A stretch of DNA of 64,000 bases from Komagataella phaffii GS115 (lineage: Eukaryota > Ascomycota > Pichiomycetes > Pichiales > Pichiaceae). Each line of letters opens with the position of its first letter. The stretch's first letter is position 1. Shown one piece after another: positions 18,008-29,391 of this stretch. The stretch lies in contig NC_012963.1 in NCBI RefSeq assembly GCF_000027005.1, positions 2,728,001-2,792,000 on the forward strand, in the 5' to 3' direction. The position numbers and the translations under genes are program-made. The notes under the pieces are model-generated. The model saw only the letters and a program-made list of their open reading frames with translations. It made no database searches and had not been told where the DNA came from.

Positions 18008-20251
18008 ATGTCCTGGTTCAGTGGAAAGAACTCAGTTCCCTTGGAAAACAAAATTAATGAGGCAACATCCGAGTTTATACCCGACGGAGAAATCGACCTA
18101 GAGGTTTCTCTGGAGATCACCGATATAATACGATCCAAACAGGTTACTCCTAGGGATGCAATGAGAGCTCTGAAACGTCGATTCATGGGTTCCAACAATC
18201 CCAATATACAGAAATCCAGTATCAAACTTATTGACTTTTGTATCAAAAATGGGGGAATACATTTTGTCCAAGAAATCAGTACCAAGGAGTTTCTGGATCC
18301 CATTGTATTGAAACTACATGATAAGAGCCTAAACTCTGAGGTGAAGGCTCTAATTTTAGACTCCATCCAAAACTGGTCGATTTTATTCAGCACTAACCCC
18401 AAATTGGAGTACGTGACAACCATTTACAATAAGCTCCAAGATGAGAAGATATTCGAATTTCCCTCAATATATCACACCGAGACCATTGGAGCAAGTTTTA
18501 TTGAATCTGAGGTTGCACCAGAATGGATGGACTCAGATGCTTGTATGATATGCTCCGATTTATTCACCATGATAAACAGGAAACACCATTGCCGTTCATG
18601 TGGGGGAGTATTCTGTGGACAACATTCTGCAAAGAGATGCAAGCTGCCAAAACTGGGCATCACCCTACCGGTCAGAGTATGTGATAACTGCTATGACCAG
18701 CATAAGTCAAGAAAACAACGCCACAAGAATTCAAACTCAGTGACGACCGCTGCCGCACCTTCTGACGCGGATATGGATGCTGATTTGAAACTGGCAATCG
18801 AACTCTCATTAAAGGATAGCGGTGGTTCACAATATCCTGTGCCTGTTGCTGGTCCAAAAGTATCTTCCACCGTTAAAGTTGATGACGACGATGAAGAAAT
18901 GAAAGCTGCGATTGAAGCAAGTTTAAAAGATTTGAAGCAATCCCAGCCATCCAATCCACATACCCAGACTGAAGATGAGACACCAAATTATTATGCAAAT
19001 CTTCTTCCAACTGCAAGTGTAGATACGACTCCGATTTCTAACCAGCAGCCTGAAGTTGTAACTTATAGACCAGCTAATGAGATTCCCATATCAGAAGAAG
19101 AGAAGAGGTTCAGGCAAAACGAAGTTACTGGAGGCGAAGTGGCAGATATCCATTTGTTCAGTACTTTAGTAGAAAGATTGAGGGAGCAACCGACTGGATC
19201 AGTGCTGCAGGATCAAGAACTTCAAGATTTACATTCCAAAGTTACACTTATGAGACCCAAGTTGAATAAGAGCGTTGCGGATTCGGTTCAAAAGTATGAC
19301 CAATTTGTTGACATGTATTCAAAGATCGACACGATTACCAGGCTTTACGATGAATTGTTAGAAATAAGACTAGCTCATGTGACGGGGAGACCGCTACACC
19401 CACAATCTACTGGAAGGAGCTCCATTCATTACCGCCAACCAGGTTCTCGATTTTCATCAATTGATCATTCCTCTCAGCATCCACTACAGGATCCTACTCA
19501 TCACATTCAGCAACCATATTACGAACCATCCAATGATAGCCAGCATCCTCCTGCATTAGCACTGAGTTCAGAACCTCCAGGAGACTTAAAGTATCCTTCT
19601 GAGCCTGCTCAATATCAGGTATCACCACCGTCTAGAAGACAAAGCTATCAGAGTCACTCCTCCTACCCGGCGCCACCTCAACTAGCAAAGATAGACTCGG
19701 GTGTACCGCAACACGCATCAAACTCAGTCTACCCGGCTCCACCTCTGCTTGCTAGGATCGATTCGACTTTATCACGGGACACATCTCACTCTAATTATCC
19801 GCCTGAGCAACTTCCTTATCCGCAACCAGGATATCCAAGTTATCAGCAAAATGTACCAATGTATGAAGGCTCCCCTAAAGATACTAGAAGTCCCGCAGAA
19901 TTTAGCCCAGAGTACTCAAATATTCCTGAGTCTGCGGAAACTCCACTCGGCTACCCACAACCACCATATGAGGCTCACCCTGAGCCATATTCGCCGCAGT
20001 ACAGTTACGATAAATACGATCAGAGGGAAGTTCAAAGGCATGACAGCGTTCGATATAATCCAGCACCTAGCTACCCAAACAGTGGTTATTCATATCCTAG
20101 AGCTGATCAGAACCAGAACCAAAACCAACATCAAATCAATGCTGTCAATAGGGAACAAGCTACTACCTGGCCTCAAGTTCCGCAAAATAGTCCACCGCCG
20201 GTTCCTACAGTCGAAGCCAAAGAGCCTGATGCGCCTTTGATAGAACTCTAA
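18008..20251 (+). CDS. VPS27: Vps27, ESCRT-0 subunit
   Basis: Vps27 is the endosomal sorting protein that binds PI3P, ubiquitinated cargo and clathrin, and recruits ESCRT-I. The 747 aa protein has the domains in order. A VHS domain occupies about 1-150. The FYVE zinc finger (about 172-232) has WMDSD, RKHHCRSCGG and RVCDNC, which carry all the PI3P-binding signatures. Two ubiquitin-interacting motifs follow (DLKLAIELSLKD about 258 and EMKAAIEASLKD about 295), then a helical GAT-like/Hse1-binding region (about 370-460). A long Pro/Tyr/Gln-rich tail ends in the clathrin box LIEL. PVPTV near the end resembles a PTVP-type ESCRT-I motif. The tail is longer than in S. cerevisiae (622 aa total). Confidence 0.95.
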   Translation: MSWFSGKNSVPLENKINEATSEFIPDGEIDLEVSLEITDIIRSKQVTPRDAMRALKRRFMGSNNPNIQKSSIKLIDFCIKNGGIHFVQEISTKEFLDPIVLKLHDKSLNSEVKALILDSIQNWSILFSTNPKLEYVTTIYNKLQDEKIFEFPSIYHTETIGASFIESEVAPEWMDSDACMICSDLFTMINRKHHCRSCGGVFCGQHSAKRCKLPKLGITLPVRVCDNCYDQHKSRKQRHKNSNSVTTAAAPSDADMDADLKLAIELSLKDSGGSQYPVPVAGPKVSSTVKVDDDDEEMKAAIEASLKDLKQSQPSNPHTQTEDETPNYYANLLPTASVDTTPISNQQPEVVTYRPANEIPISEEEKRFRQNEVTGGEVADIHLFSTLVERLREQPTGSVLQDQELQDLHSKVTLMRPKLNKSVADSVQKYDQFVDMYSKIDTITRLYDELLEIRLAHVTGRPLHPQSTGRSSIHYRQPGSRFSSIDHSSQHPLQDPTHHIQQPYYEPSNDSQHPPALALSSEPPGDLKYPSEPAQYQVSPPSRRQSYQSHSSYPAPPQLAKIDSGVPQHASNSVYPAPPLLARIDSTLSRDTSHSNYPPEQLPYPQPGYPSYQQNVPMYEGSPKDTRSPAEFSPEYSNIPESAETPLGYPQPPYEAHPEPYSPQYSYDKYDQREVQRHDSVRYNPAPSYPNSGYSYPRADQNQNQNQHQINAVNREQATTWPQVPQNSPPPVPTVEAKEPDAPLIEL

Positions 20252-20417
20252 TGTGACGTAAATTTAGTATGATAATTTAGACCTAATCTATAATTGATGT
20301 TTTTAACTTTCCTCTTTTGAAAGCAACGCGATTTTTCCTTGGCGGAAAACGTTGGGATGCCTTAATTTATCTTATCAAAATTCCAGGCACCCTTGATCAG
20401 CTACACAATATTTTTCA

Positions 20418-22151
20418 ATGTCTACTTTTGAGGAGACTTTTGAAGGAGACGATGACTCCTACGTCTCCTTGACCTCGCAGGCTCTTGCTTTGCCCAATAG
20501 CAGCGCCCCCAGAAGGGGGTCCATCATACTTTCTAATGGTCCTAGTTTGACCTATCGCACGTTTCCAAAGCGCATGTCCCTCGATGAGTCGGATGGGGAT
20601 GCCATGTCTCAGGTGAACTACGGATCGATTCTAGATGGTGCTGATGTTAGGTCTTTTTCAAGTAGAAGGCCCTCGTTGACCAGTATTAGGGGGCAGAGTT
20701 TGCGATATGCCATGTCTCATGGGACGTTTCATGAGTCTTCCACTAGTTACATTACAGAGATCAAAATGCTAACCAAGTTTTCTATTCCATTGGTTGTAAC
20801 TTTTCTGCTTCAGTATTCATTGACTGTGTCCTCGGTGTTTTCGGTGGGTCATCTAGGAGAGATGCCGTTGGCAGCAGTGTCTTTAGCATCAATGACTGCC
20901 AATGTCACAGCATACAGTATTATCCAGGGAATTGCTACGTGTCTGGACACGCTTTGCCCCCAAGCATTTGGAAGAAATGATCATCGCATGGTGGGGGTAC
21001 ATTTTCTTAGATGTACGACATTCCTCCTATTACTCTACATCCCAATCTTCTGCCTTTGGTTCTGGGGATCAAAACCTCTTCTCTTGAGAATTGTTCCCAA
21101 TCCAGAGCTCTCAGGGTTGGCAAGTCAATACCTCAGGGTACTTGCTTTTGGACTTCCCGGATTCATTCTGTTTGAAAACTGCAAGCACTTTCTTCAGGCC
21201 CAGGGTATATTTCATGCCTCAACCTATGTATTATTGTTCTGTGCTCCCCTGAACATGCTTCTTAATTATTTGTTGGTCTGGGACAAAAAGATTGGATTGG
21301 GGTACATAGGTGCACCGGTAGCTGTTGTCTTTACTAATTGGCTAATGGCTGCCATGTTGATAGTTTATATTGCCAAGGTCAAAGGCCACGAGTGCTGGTG
21401 TGGATTTTCTAGGGAAGCCTTCAAGAATTGGAAACGAATGCTAGATCTCGCAGGCCCGGGTGTTCTAATGGTAGAAGCTGAATGGTTGGCTTTCGAAATC
21501 ATTACTTTTTTTGCCAGCCGTTTCGGTCCTACTGTTTTAGCAAGTCAAACGGTAGTCTCAACAACTTGTGTTCTGATGTACCAGATTCCATTTGCCGTCT
21601 CTATTGCTTCATCCACAAGAGTCGCATGGTTTATTGGCAGTGGGTCTAAACACGCTGCAATTTTAGCTGTGAAGGTTTCCATGCTAGTTGGTCTCGTTTT
21701 GGGGTTAACGAATGCCGCATTTCTCTTCAACTTTAGACATACAATTGCAAGTCTATTCTCCTCAGATACTGAAGTCATTGAACTTGCTAGTAAAGTTCTT
21801 ATTGTTGGGTCGATCTATCAGGTCAACGATTTTATCTCATGCATTGCTAGTGGGGTGTTAAGAGGTCAAGGACGACAAAAGATTGGGGGATTTCTCAACC
21901 TTTTTTCTTACTACGTTGTGGCATTACCTATTGCATGGTACTGCGGATTCCACTTAGGCATGGAACTGCTGGGATTATGGTATGGAATGGTGATTGCATT
22001 AATTTTAGTCTCGACGTCGGAAAGCTTTTTTATATGGCTGTCAGACTGGGACGGAATTATACAACAAAGTATAGATGATGCCATACATGATAACTGCTCG
22101 TTGTTTGGTAATCCTTTGTCACGAATTGTGTCTTCCATCAGCCACGCTTGA
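20418..22151 (+). CDS. MATE-family efflux transporter (Erc1/YDR338C type)
   Basis: This multidrug and toxic compound extrusion protein is probably an H+-coupled exporter in the plasma or vacuolar membrane. The 577 aa ORF has a cytosolic N-terminus (about 1-110, Ser-rich) and then about 12 predicted membrane helices in two MatE repeats. Typical motifs are SVGHLGEMPLAAVSLASM (about 140), CLDTLCPQAFG (about 176-186) and the second-repeat VASxxVST-like region ASQTVVSTTCVLMYQIPFA (about 375). Length and sequence recall S. cerevisiae Erc1 (ethionine resistance) and YDR338C; I cannot choose between them. The 3' end overlaps the convergent downstream gene by 14 bp. Confidence 0.85.
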   Translation: MSTFEETFEGDDDSYVSLTSQALALPNSSAPRRGSIILSNGPSLTYRTFPKRMSLDESDGDAMSQVNYGSILDGADVRSFSSRRPSLTSIRGQSLRYAMSHGTFHESSTSYITEIKMLTKFSIPLVVTFLLQYSLTVSSVFSVGHLGEMPLAAVSLASMTANVTAYSIIQGIATCLDTLCPQAFGRNDHRMVGVHFLRCTTFLLLLYIPIFCLWFWGSKPLLLRIVPNPELSGLASQYLRVLAFGLPGFILFENCKHFLQAQGIFHASTYVLLFCAPLNMLLNYLLVWDKKIGLGYIGAPVAVVFTNWLMAAMLIVYIAKVKGHECWCGFSREAFKNWKRMLDLAGPGVLMVEAEWLAFEIITFFASRFGPTVLASQTVVSTTCVLMYQIPFAVSIASSTRVAWFIGSGSKHAAILAVKVSMLVGLVLGLTNAAFLFNFRHTIASLFSSDTEVIELASKVLIVGSIYQVNDFISCIASGVLRGQGRQKIGGFLNLFSYYVVALPIAWYCGFHLGMELLGLWYGMVIALILVSTSESFFIWLSDWDGIIQQSIDDAIHDNCSLFGNPLSRIVSSISHA

Positions 22152-23460
22152 CCATAGGGGAAACACTTACGTATTGATCATTGATCCTTTGGGAGCCCGT
22201 TCTCATTTCCTTCCAGGCAAATATTCTATCATCGTCGTAAAGAATCTGATTTTTCACCATTTGATCCAAGTTTTCACCTGGAAATGGAGTCGCTGGTGAT
22301 GCCTCGGAGAGTGAAGATGTTGTTGGGCAGGTCATGACGGGTGACTTCAGTGATCTAGAGTTCTGAGATGCCGATTTTATGGATCCCAGAACGTAGTCGC
22401 AGTCCTCGCAATCTTCGCATGTATGAGTCGAGGACCTGCTAAAGTTGGGAGACTCTTGTTTAAAGATGCTTTTGATCCTGCCAACGTATCTTGGATGACT
22501 TGACCCAGTTTTCAACATCTTTCTGATCGAGTATGATCTTTTTATACCATTTGTTGGAGTAGCAAGAGGCGATGGCTCATACTGAAAGGCTTTGTCCTCG
22601 ATGAGAGGGATATCGTTTATAGACGGGCCATGATCAGGCTCAAATACGAGTTCTTCAGCTGATTGAGGCCTGGAGCCTTCTGAGGAACCAGTCAGCTTAA
22701 GTATTAGACTGGTCGATGACGATCTGGATTTGAGAGATTCGTTTAATGACTCTTTGATAGAAAGAGGCGCTGAGAGTGATTCCAATATGTCTCCATAGCT
22801 GATGTTAGAAGATGTGGATACAGATTGGGAAGATGGCTGTACGGCTTCTGTTTGTGTTGGGATTTCTTGAGTTTTTGAGTGTTCTGGATGGAATATCGAG
22901 GACTTCACATCGTCAAAGCTAGATAACTCCCTGAATGCGTGCTTAATAGTGGACTTTCTTAGGAGAGTCACTATCGCATCCAATTTATTTTTCTTCGAGT
23001 GCTTAATAGAATTACAGGTATCATCTTTACTGAAATGTAGTACTTCATCTGCTTCGGCGAAGGAAACTGTTCGTTTTTCAACTTCAATTTTCGGCTCTGT
23101 CTGTACTCCAGCCTCCTTGTACTTGAAATCTGGAACACTGGAGTCATTTAGAGTGTTAGATGTATCTATCTGCGCAGTTGGAAGTCCCAGAATGAATTGC
23201 TCTTTTAATTGTTCTTTTTGGCTGAGAAGTGCTCGTATGTCTTGATCGATGAGATACAGCTGAGATTTAAGTTGTTCTAGGTTGATAGTTGAATGTTCAG
23301 AGTTGAGGGTTCCATGGTCAAGTATAGGAGGATCCAGCTCATCTAGGGAGTGGAATTGAGTACTGACACTCATTACTGGAAGAAGTAGAAAGAGTACTGG
23401 TTTTGTGGTAGTTCCATATTTCAGATGTCTGTAGATGGTCGAGCGAGGTGAACATTTCAT
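22138..23460 (-). CDS. Hypothetical Ser-rich protein
   Basis: I do not recognise this 440 aa protein. It is Ser/Thr/Glu-rich and largely disordered. It has a short coiled coil at about 60-90 (NLEQLKSQLYLIDQDIRALLSQKEQL), a basic block (SYSIRKMLKTGSSHPRYVGR, about 310) and a Cys cluster CEDCEDC (about 350). The SSSTSLILKL and SP/TP patterns suggest phosphorylation. No membrane span is clear apart from a weakly hydrophobic stretch at 20-30 that lies before Met30. The start may be Met30 (ATG at 23373, MSVSTQFHSLDEL), as the first 29 residues look untranslated. It is a real gene judging by length and by coding through 1.3 kb. Confidence 0.65.
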   Translation of the reverse strand: MKCSPRSTIYRHLKYGTTTKPVLFLLLPVMSVSTQFHSLDELDPPILDHGTLNSEHSTINLEQLKSQLYLIDQDIRALLSQKEQLKEQFILGLPTAQIDTSNTLNDSSVPDFKYKEAGVQTEPKIEVEKRTVSFAEADEVLHFSKDDTCNSIKHSKKNKLDAIVTLLRKSTIKHAFRELSSFDDVKSSIFHPEHSKTQEIPTQTEAVQPSSQSVSTSSNISYGDILESLSAPLSIKESLNESLKSRSSSTSLILKLTGSSEGSRPQSAEELVFEPDHGPSINDIPLIEDKAFQYEPSPLATPTNGIKRSYSIRKMLKTGSSHPRYVGRIKSIFKQESPNFSRSSTHTCEDCEDCDYVLGSIKSASQNSRSLKSPVMTCPTTSSLSEASPATPFPGENLDQMVKNQILYDDDRIFAWKEMRTGSQRINDQYVSVSPMVKRG

Positions 23461-24140
23461 AGGAGATTTCAGAGGAGTTGGACTTTGAAAATGGTGACAA
23501 AAGGTAGACAGAAGAAAGGTTAGAGAGTGTCAGTGATTCAAGGTGGTTGCAGAGTACGACCTTGAACATTGGTGGGTATTTGACAGGTTGGGGAGCAAAT
23601 AAGTGATGATGTCCCATGAAAGTAGAAAATGGCTAGTAGAAGGCAAAAATTTGAAATTCTTAGAGTCAAATAGTTAGACTCCAAGTTCTAATCCACATTT
23701 GGTCAGTTTCATAGCATCCAGAGCTTTTGCCACTGGTGAACATATCTACCCATTGCGATGCAACAAGTCACTGAAAGCCTAAAACGGAGATTCCCCTATC
23801 TTACAGCCTCGTTCAAAAAAACTGCTACCGTTTATCTGCTATGGCCGATGTGAGGATGCGCTCATGCCCAAGAGTCCAACTTTATCAAAAACTTGACCCG
23901 TCATACAGGCTCTAGATCAAGAAGCAAACTTAATCTCAGCATCTGGTTACGTAACTCTGGCAACCAGTAACACGCTTAAGGTTTGGAACAACACTAAACT
24001 ACCTTGCGGTACTACCATTGACACTACACATCCTTAATTCCAATCCTGTCTGGCCTCCTTCACCTTTTAACCATCTTGCCCATTCCAACTCGTGTCAGAT
24101 TGCGTATCAAGTGAAAAAAAAAAATTTTAAAATCTTTAAC
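23461..24140. other. Gene-free upstream region of TEF1
   Basis: No ORF with coding character is seen in this 0.7 kb stretch. It is the leader side of the unknown minus-strand gene and distal upstream DNA of TEF1. An A-rich run (24113-24130) precedes the promoter proper. I find no tRNA. Confidence 0.4.
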
Positions 24141-24574
24141 CCAATCAGGTAATAACTGTCGCCTCTTTTATCTGCCGCACTGCATGAGGTGTCCCCTTAG
24201 TGGGAAAGAGTACTGAGCCAACCCTGGAGGACAGCAAGGGAAAAATACCTACAACTTGCTTCATAATGGTCGTAAAAACAATCCTTGTCGGATATAAGTG
24301 TTGTAGACTGTCCCTTATCCTCTGCGATGTTCTTCCTCTCAAAGTTTGCGATTTCTCTCTATCAGAATTGCCATCAAGAGACTCAGGACTAATTTCGCAG
24401 TCCCACACGCACTCGTACATGATTGGCTGAAATTTCCCTAAAGAATTTCTTTTTCACGAAAATTTTTTTTTACACAAGATTTTCAGCAGATATAAAATGG
24501 AGAGCAGGACCTCCGCTGTGACTCTTCTTTTTTTTCTTTTATTCTCACTACATACATTTTAGTTATTCGCCAAC
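24141..24574 (+). promoter_or_regulatory. TEF1: TEF1 promoter
   Basis: This strong constitutive promoter matches, as I remember it, the P. pastoris TEF1 promoter used in expression work. It has a TATA box TATAAAA at 24491-24497, a T-rich initiator region (CTTCTTTTTTTTCTTTT, about 24524-24540), and an A-rich leader ending AACATGG around the start codon. The CCCACACGCACTCGTACATG stretch (24401-24420) resembles Rap1-type elements of translation-factor promoters; that reading is inference. Confidence 0.85.
24491..24497 (+). promoter_or_regulatory. TEF1: TEF1 TATA box
   Basis: TATAAAA lies 78 bp before the TEF1 ATG, followed by a pyrimidine-rich initiation region. This is usual for a highly expressed yeast gene. 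Confidence 0.75.
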
Positions 24575-25954
24575 ATGGGTAAGGAAAAGTTGCACGTTAA
24601 CGTCGTTGTTATTGGACACGTCGATGCTGGTAAATCTACCACCACCGGTCACTTGATCTACAAGTGTGGTGGTATTGACAAGCGTACCATCGAGAAGTTT
24701 GAAAAGGAGGCTGAAGAGCTCGGTAAGGGATCTTTCAAGTACGCCTGGGTTTTGGACAAGCTTAAGGCTGAGAGAGAGAGAGGTATCACCATCGACATCG
24801 CTTTGTGGAAGTTCGAGACTCCAAAGTACCACGTTACCGTCATTGACGCTCCAGGTCACAGAGATTTCATTAAGAACATGATTACCGGTACTTCCCAAGC
24901 CGACTGTGCCATTTTGGTCATTGCTTCCGGTATTGGTGAGTTCGAGGCTGGTATCTCCAAGGATGGTCAAACCAGAGAGCACGCTCTTTTGGCTTTCACC
25001 CTGGGTGTCAAGCAATTGATTGTTGCCATCAACAAGATGGACTCCGTCAAATGGTCTCAAAAGAGATACGAGGAGATTGTCAAGGAAACTTCCAACTTCA
25101 TCAAGAAGGTTGGTTACAACCCTAAGACTGTCCCATTCGTCCCAATTTCCGGATGGAACGGTGACAACATGATTGAGCCATCTTCCAACTGTGACTGGTA
25201 CAAGGGATGGGAGAAGGAGACCAAGGCTGGTGGTGCTACCAAGGGTAAGACCTTGTTGGAGGCTATTGACTCCATTGACCCACCATCCAGACCAACTGAC
25301 AAGCCTCTGAGATTGCCTTTGCAGGATGTCTACAAGATTGGTGGTATCGGAACTGTGCCAGTCGGTAGAGTTGAGACCGGTGTCATCAAGGCTGGTATGG
25401 TCGTCACTTTCGCCCCAGCTGGTGTCACTACCGAAGTCAAGTCGGTCGAGATGCACCACGAGCAATTGGAGCAAGGTGTCCCAGGTGACAACGTTGGATT
25501 CAACGTCAAGAACGTTTCCGTCAAGGAAATCAGAAGAGGTAACGTCTGTGGTGACTCCAAGAACGACCCACCAAAGGCCGCTGAATCTTTCAACGCCCAG
25601 GTCATTATCTTGAACCACCCAGGTCAAATCTCTGCTGGTTACGCTCCAGTTTTGGACTGTCACACCGCTCACATTGCTTGTAAGTTCGACGAGTTGATTG
25701 AGAAGATTGACAGAAGAACCGGTAAGAAGACTGAGGAGAACCCTAAGTTCATCAAGTCCGGTGACGCCGCTATCGTCAAGTTGGTCCCATCTAAGCCAAT
25801 GTGTGTTGAGGCCTTCACTGACTACCCACCTTTAGGAAGATTCGCTGTCAGAGACATGAGACAAACTGTTGCTGTCGGTGTTATCAAGTCCGTTGTCAAG
25901 ACTGACAAGGCTGGTAAGGTCACCAAGGCTGCTCAAAAGGCCGCTAAGAAATAG
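24575..25954 (+). CDS. TEF1: Translation elongation factor EF-1alpha
   Basis: This GTPase delivers aminoacyl-tRNA to the ribosome. The 459 aa protein (458 in S. cerevisiae) contains G1 GHVDAGKST (14-22), G3 DAPGH (about 91-95) and G4 NKMD (about 153-156), followed by domains II and III and a Lys-rich C-terminus ([14 protein letters not shown]). Codon use is extremely biased (GGT, TCC, AAG, GTC), as in highly expressed yeast genes, and this produces a long meaningless antisense ORF. No intron is present. It is convergent with GCV2 across 204 bp of AT-rich terminator sequence. Confidence 0.98.
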   Translation: MGKEKLHVNVVVIGHVDAGKSTTTGHLIYKCGGIDKRTIEKFEKEAEELGKGSFKYAWVLDKLKAERERGITIDIALWKFETPKYHVTVIDAPGHRDFIKNMITGTSQADCAILVIASGIGEFEAGISKDGQTREHALLAFTLGVKQLIVAINKMDSVKWSQKRYEEIVKETSNFIKKVGYNPKTVPFVPISGWNGDNMIEPSSNCDWYKGWEKETKAGGATKGKTLLEAIDSIDPPSRPTDKPLRLPLQDVYKIGGIGTVPVGRVETGVIKAGMVVTFAPAGVTTEVKSVEMHHEQLEQGVPGDNVGFNVKNVSVKEIRRGNVCGDSKNDPPKAAESFNAQVIILNHPGQISAGYAPVLDCHTAHIACKFDELIEKIDRRTGKKTEENPKFIKSGDAAIVKLVPSKPMCVEAFTDYPPLGRFAVRDMRQTVAVGVIKSVVKTDKAGKVTKAAQKAAKK

Positions 25955-26158
25955 ATTGCTTGAAGCTTTAATTTATTTTATTAACATAATAATAATACAA
26001 GCATGATATATTTGTATTTTGTTCGTTAACATTGATGTTTTCTTCATTTACTGTTATTGTTTGTAACTTTGATCGATTTATCTTTTCTACTTTACTGTAA
26101 TATGGCTGGCGGGTGAGCCTTGAACTCCCTGTATTACTTTACCTTGCTATTACTTAAT

Positions 26159-29100
26159 CTATTGACTAGCAGCGACCTCTTCAACCGAAGGGCAAGTACA
26201 CAGCAAGTTCATGTCTCCGTAAGTGTCATCAACCCTGGAAACAGTGGGCCATGTCTTTTGCTCCTTCAAAAATGGCAATGGGTAGGCTGCCTCCTCTCTT
26301 GTGTATCCTCTCTGGGACCACTCAGCGTCACTTGTGCTAATAATATCTTTTAGGTTGTGTGGGGAGTTGTGCAAGATTGCACCATCTGTTTCTCCGTTTT
26401 CTACTTTACGGATTTCTTCTCTAATAGAGATCATAGAGTCAATGAATCTGTCTAATTCTTCTTTGTATTCGGATTCAGTTGGTTCTACCATCAATGTGCC
26501 CGGAATAGGGAACGACATGGTAGGAGCATGGAATCCATAATCTTGCAGACGCTTGGCCACATCAATGGCCTCAATTCCGAATTTCTTGAATGGTCTAAGA
26601 TCAATAATGAACTCATGGCCACAGTACTTGTCATCGCCACCTGTGAATAAAATTTCATAATGGTTCTTTAGCTTGGCTACCATATAGTTGGCATTTAGAA
26701 TTGCAATTATTGACGAATACTGCAAATTGCTTCCACCCATCATTTTAATATAGGCATAACTGATAGGCAAAATGGAAGCACTACCAAAGGGAGCTGCAAC
26801 AACTGGATTAATACTCTGCTCAGTCTGGTTGGTGGTAGAAATTATCGGATGACTGGGTAGGAAGGGAGTGAGGTGCTCCTTAACACAAATAGGGCCAACA
26901 CCCGGTCCTCCTCCGCCATGAGGAATGGCAAAAGTCTTATGTAAATTTAGATGACATACATCAGCTCCCAGGTCTCCTGGGGATGTTAATCCCACTTGAG
27001 CATTCATGTTAGCACCATCTAAATATACTTGACCACCATGGTTATGGATGATATTGATGGCATCAATAATACCAGGTTCAAAAAGTCCATATGTGGAAGG
27101 GTAGGTAACCATCATAGCAGCCAAATTCTTGGCATGTTTCGATGCTTTGGTTTCCAGATCCTGCAGGTCCAAAGAACCGTCTTTCAAACATTTGATGGGG
27201 ACCACCTTTAATCCAGCCATAGCAGCTGAAGCTGGGTTGGTGCCATGAGCGGATACTGGGATCAAAACAATATTTCTGTGGGCTTCCCCTTTGCTCTCAA
27301 AATACTTAGCAATCACACTAAGGCCAGTGTATTCACCCTGAGCCCCTGAATTGGGTTGAAGCGTAGTAGAATGGAAGCCGGTGATGTCAGCCAGATCCTT
27401 CTCCAGTTCAACAATCAACTCAGTGTACCCCTTGACTTGATCCTTGGGAGCGAATGGATGGATGTTTGCAAACTTAGGCCATGATATCGGCATCATTTCT
27501 ACAGTAGCATTCAACTTCATGGTACAAGAACCTAGAGATATCATGGAATCAGCTAATGATATATCTTTCTTCTGCAAGTTGTAAAGGTATCGGAGCATGG
27601 AGGTCTCTGATCGATGTGTTCTGAGAACCTCATTAGTAAGAATATCATCCTGTCTGGTCCATTCCTCATAGAATGAAGGGAGTGTTTCTGGAAGCTGAAC
27701 TTCTGACAAACCGGTAAAAAGACTAATCAACGTCGTCAGTTCATCCTTTGTAACTGTTTCATCTAATGACAATTGGATAGTAGAGCTATTAACCTTGAAA
27801 ACATTGAAATTCTTAGAAAGTGCCTTAGCAATGAATTCATCCGCACTTCCCACATCAACGCTCAGAGTGTCAAACCATTTCTCATTCAGCACCCTGTAAT
27901 TTGATGATTCATTGATGGAGTTGGCAAGAAGAGTAGTGAATCCATGAATTCTCTTACTGATGTTTCTCAAGCCTTCAATACCGTGATAAACGACATAGTT
28001 GGCCGCAATATTGGCTAACAATGCTTGTGCAGTACAGATATTAGAAGTGGCCCTTTCTCGCTTGATATGCTGCTCCCTGGTCTGTAAAGCTAATCTTAAA
28101 GCGTTGTTTCCCAATCGGTCTTTTGAAACACCAACAATTCTTCCAGGGATTTTTCGTTGTAGGCTTTCAACAACAGAGAAAAAGGCAGCATGAGGACCTC
28201 CATAGCCTAAAGGGACACCAAATCTTTGGGAGCTACCGAAGACAATATCGGCACCAAACTTAGAAGGTGCGTGGAGTAACGTAAGAGCCATTAAATCAGA
28301 AGCGACAGCATATAGACCTTTAACACTATGAACAAGTTCAGCAATCCTTGAATAGGCCTTGAACGTTTTAATTGAACCATCAGTGGCAGGATATTGGACC
28401 ATGGCACCACATAACTGATCCTTGTTCTCTTGCAAAGTTGCAAAACCTTCGTCTGTAGTAAGGTCTGCCACGACAACCTCAATGTTGAGAGTGTGGGCTC
28501 TACTCTTTAAAACGGCTAAAGTTTGCTCATGAATATTGGAATCAACAAAATATTTGGGCTTCTTACTTTTCAGTGAGGTAAAACTGAGAATCATTGCTTC
28601 TGCAGCTGCAGACGACTCATCCAAAAGAGAAGCATTGGCGACCGGGAGGCCTGTCAGATCACTGATGACAGTTTGGAAATTGAGTAAACTTTCCAATCGT
28701 CCCTGACTTACTTCGGGCTGATATGGGGTGTAAGATGTGTACCATCCTGGATTCTCGAGCAAATTACGAAGAATCACAGGAGGGATAATGGTGCCATAAA
28801 ATCCTTTACCAATCAAAGGCTTAACCAAGTCATTCTTCTCGGCAATTCTGGCTAGATCAGCCAACATTTCAGACTCGGTGAAACCTTTCAAGGGCTGTAC
28901 CTTTAAGCTTCTTCTTATCAGGACGTTGTCAGGCACGACCTTTGCTATGAACGAATCCAAGTCAGATTCTTTCAAATCTTTCAACATTTCTTCAACATTT
29001 TTGGGAGTGGGACCTAAATGGCGTCTTGGGAAACTGTCCGTTCCATCGTACGGAGATGGAGTGCTTGATCCCTTCTCATAAATGGATCTGAATGTAGCTG

Positions 29101-29209
29101 AGGTCGTGTCAGAGACGAATCTTCTTGACGTGATTGCTGTAGCTACACGGGCGCACGCCTTCACTCTGTGTGATCTCAACAATGCTTTGGAGAACTGGGT
29201 TCTTAACAT
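26159..29209 (-). CDS. GCV2: Glycine decarboxylase P subunit (mitochondrial)
   Basis: This is the PLP-dependent P-protein of the glycine cleavage system. It decarboxylates glycine and passes the aminomethyl group to the lipoyl H-protein. The 1016 aa protein begins with a basic presequence ([24 protein letters not shown]). It continues with the duplicated GDC-P halves: [15 protein letters not shown] (about 55-70), the [19 protein letters not shown] block (about 195), and the C-terminal half with [12 protein letters not shown] (about 660) and the PLP lysine in [14 protein letters not shown] (about residue 758). Length is typical (1034 in S. cerevisiae). Confidence 0.96.
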   Translation of the reverse strand: MLRTQFSKALLRSHRVKACARVATAITSRRFVSDTTSATFRSIYEKGSSTPSPYDGTDSFPRRHLGPTPKNVEEMLKDLKESDLDSFIAKVVPDNVLIRRSLKVQPLKGFTESEMLADLARIAEKNDLVKPLIGKGFYGTIIPPVILRNLLENPGWYTSYTPYQPEVSQGRLESLLNFQTVISDLTGLPVANASLLDESSAAAEAMILSFTSLKSKKPKYFVDSNIHEQTLAVLKSRAHTLNIEVVVADLTTDEGFATLQENKDQLCGAMVQYPATDGSIKTFKAYSRIAELVHSVKGLYAVASDLMALTLLHAPSKFGADIVFGSSQRFGVPLGYGGPHAAFFSVVESLQRKIPGRIVGVSKDRLGNNALRLALQTREQHIKRERATSNICTAQALLANIAANYVVYHGIEGLRNISKRIHGFTTLLANSINESSNYRVLNEKWFDTLSVDVGSADEFIAKALSKNFNVFKVNSSTIQLSLDETVTKDELTTLISLFTGLSEVQLPETLPSFYEEWTRQDDILTNEVLRTHRSETSMLRYLYNLQKKDISLADSMISLGSCTMKLNATVEMMPISWPKFANIHPFAPKDQVKGYTELIVELEKDLADITGFHSTTLQPNSGAQGEYTGLSVIAKYFESKGEAHRNIVLIPVSAHGTNPASAAMAGLKVVPIKCLKDGSLDLQDLETKASKHAKNLAAMMVTYPSTYGLFEPGIIDAINIIHNHGGQVYLDGANMNAQVGLTSPGDLGADVCHLNLHKTFAIPHGGGGPGVGPICVKEHLTPFLPSHPIISTTNQTEQSINPVVAAPFGSASILPISYAYIKMMGGSNLQYSSIIAILNANYMVAKLKNHYEILFTGGDDKYCGHEFIIDLRPFKKFGIEAIDVAKRLQDYGFHAPTMSFPIPGTLMVEPTESEYKEELDRFIDSMISIREEIRKVENGETDGAILHNSPHNLKDIISTSDAEWSQRGYTREEAAYPLPFLKEQKTWPTVSRVDDTYGDMNLLCTCPSVEEVAASQ

Positions 29210-29391
29210 GCCAGCTGAATTGTTTTTGTTGAAGTTGAAAAAGTTTGGCTGCTGGTGATGTGGAACCTATATATGAGCGTTATCGCCTACTTCTTATTGA
29301 TTGACTCCGTTTCCATATTTCGGTGGGTCGGAGACAATTGAAGTCATCGCGAAGTCAAAATGAAAGAGTCAAAACACGTACGCACTTTTAC

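Noticed and set aside
23339..23617. 92-codon ORF overlapping the start of the unknown Ser-rich protein
   Set aside because: Short, no domain, mostly over the other gene's N-terminus or leader.
24563..25672. 369-codon ORF antisense to TEF1
   Set aside because: Codon bias of TEF1 (few T/C-start codons whose complement is a stop) creates long antisense frames; composition (Leu/Val/Asp/Ser-rich) has no domain, and TEF1 is certain.
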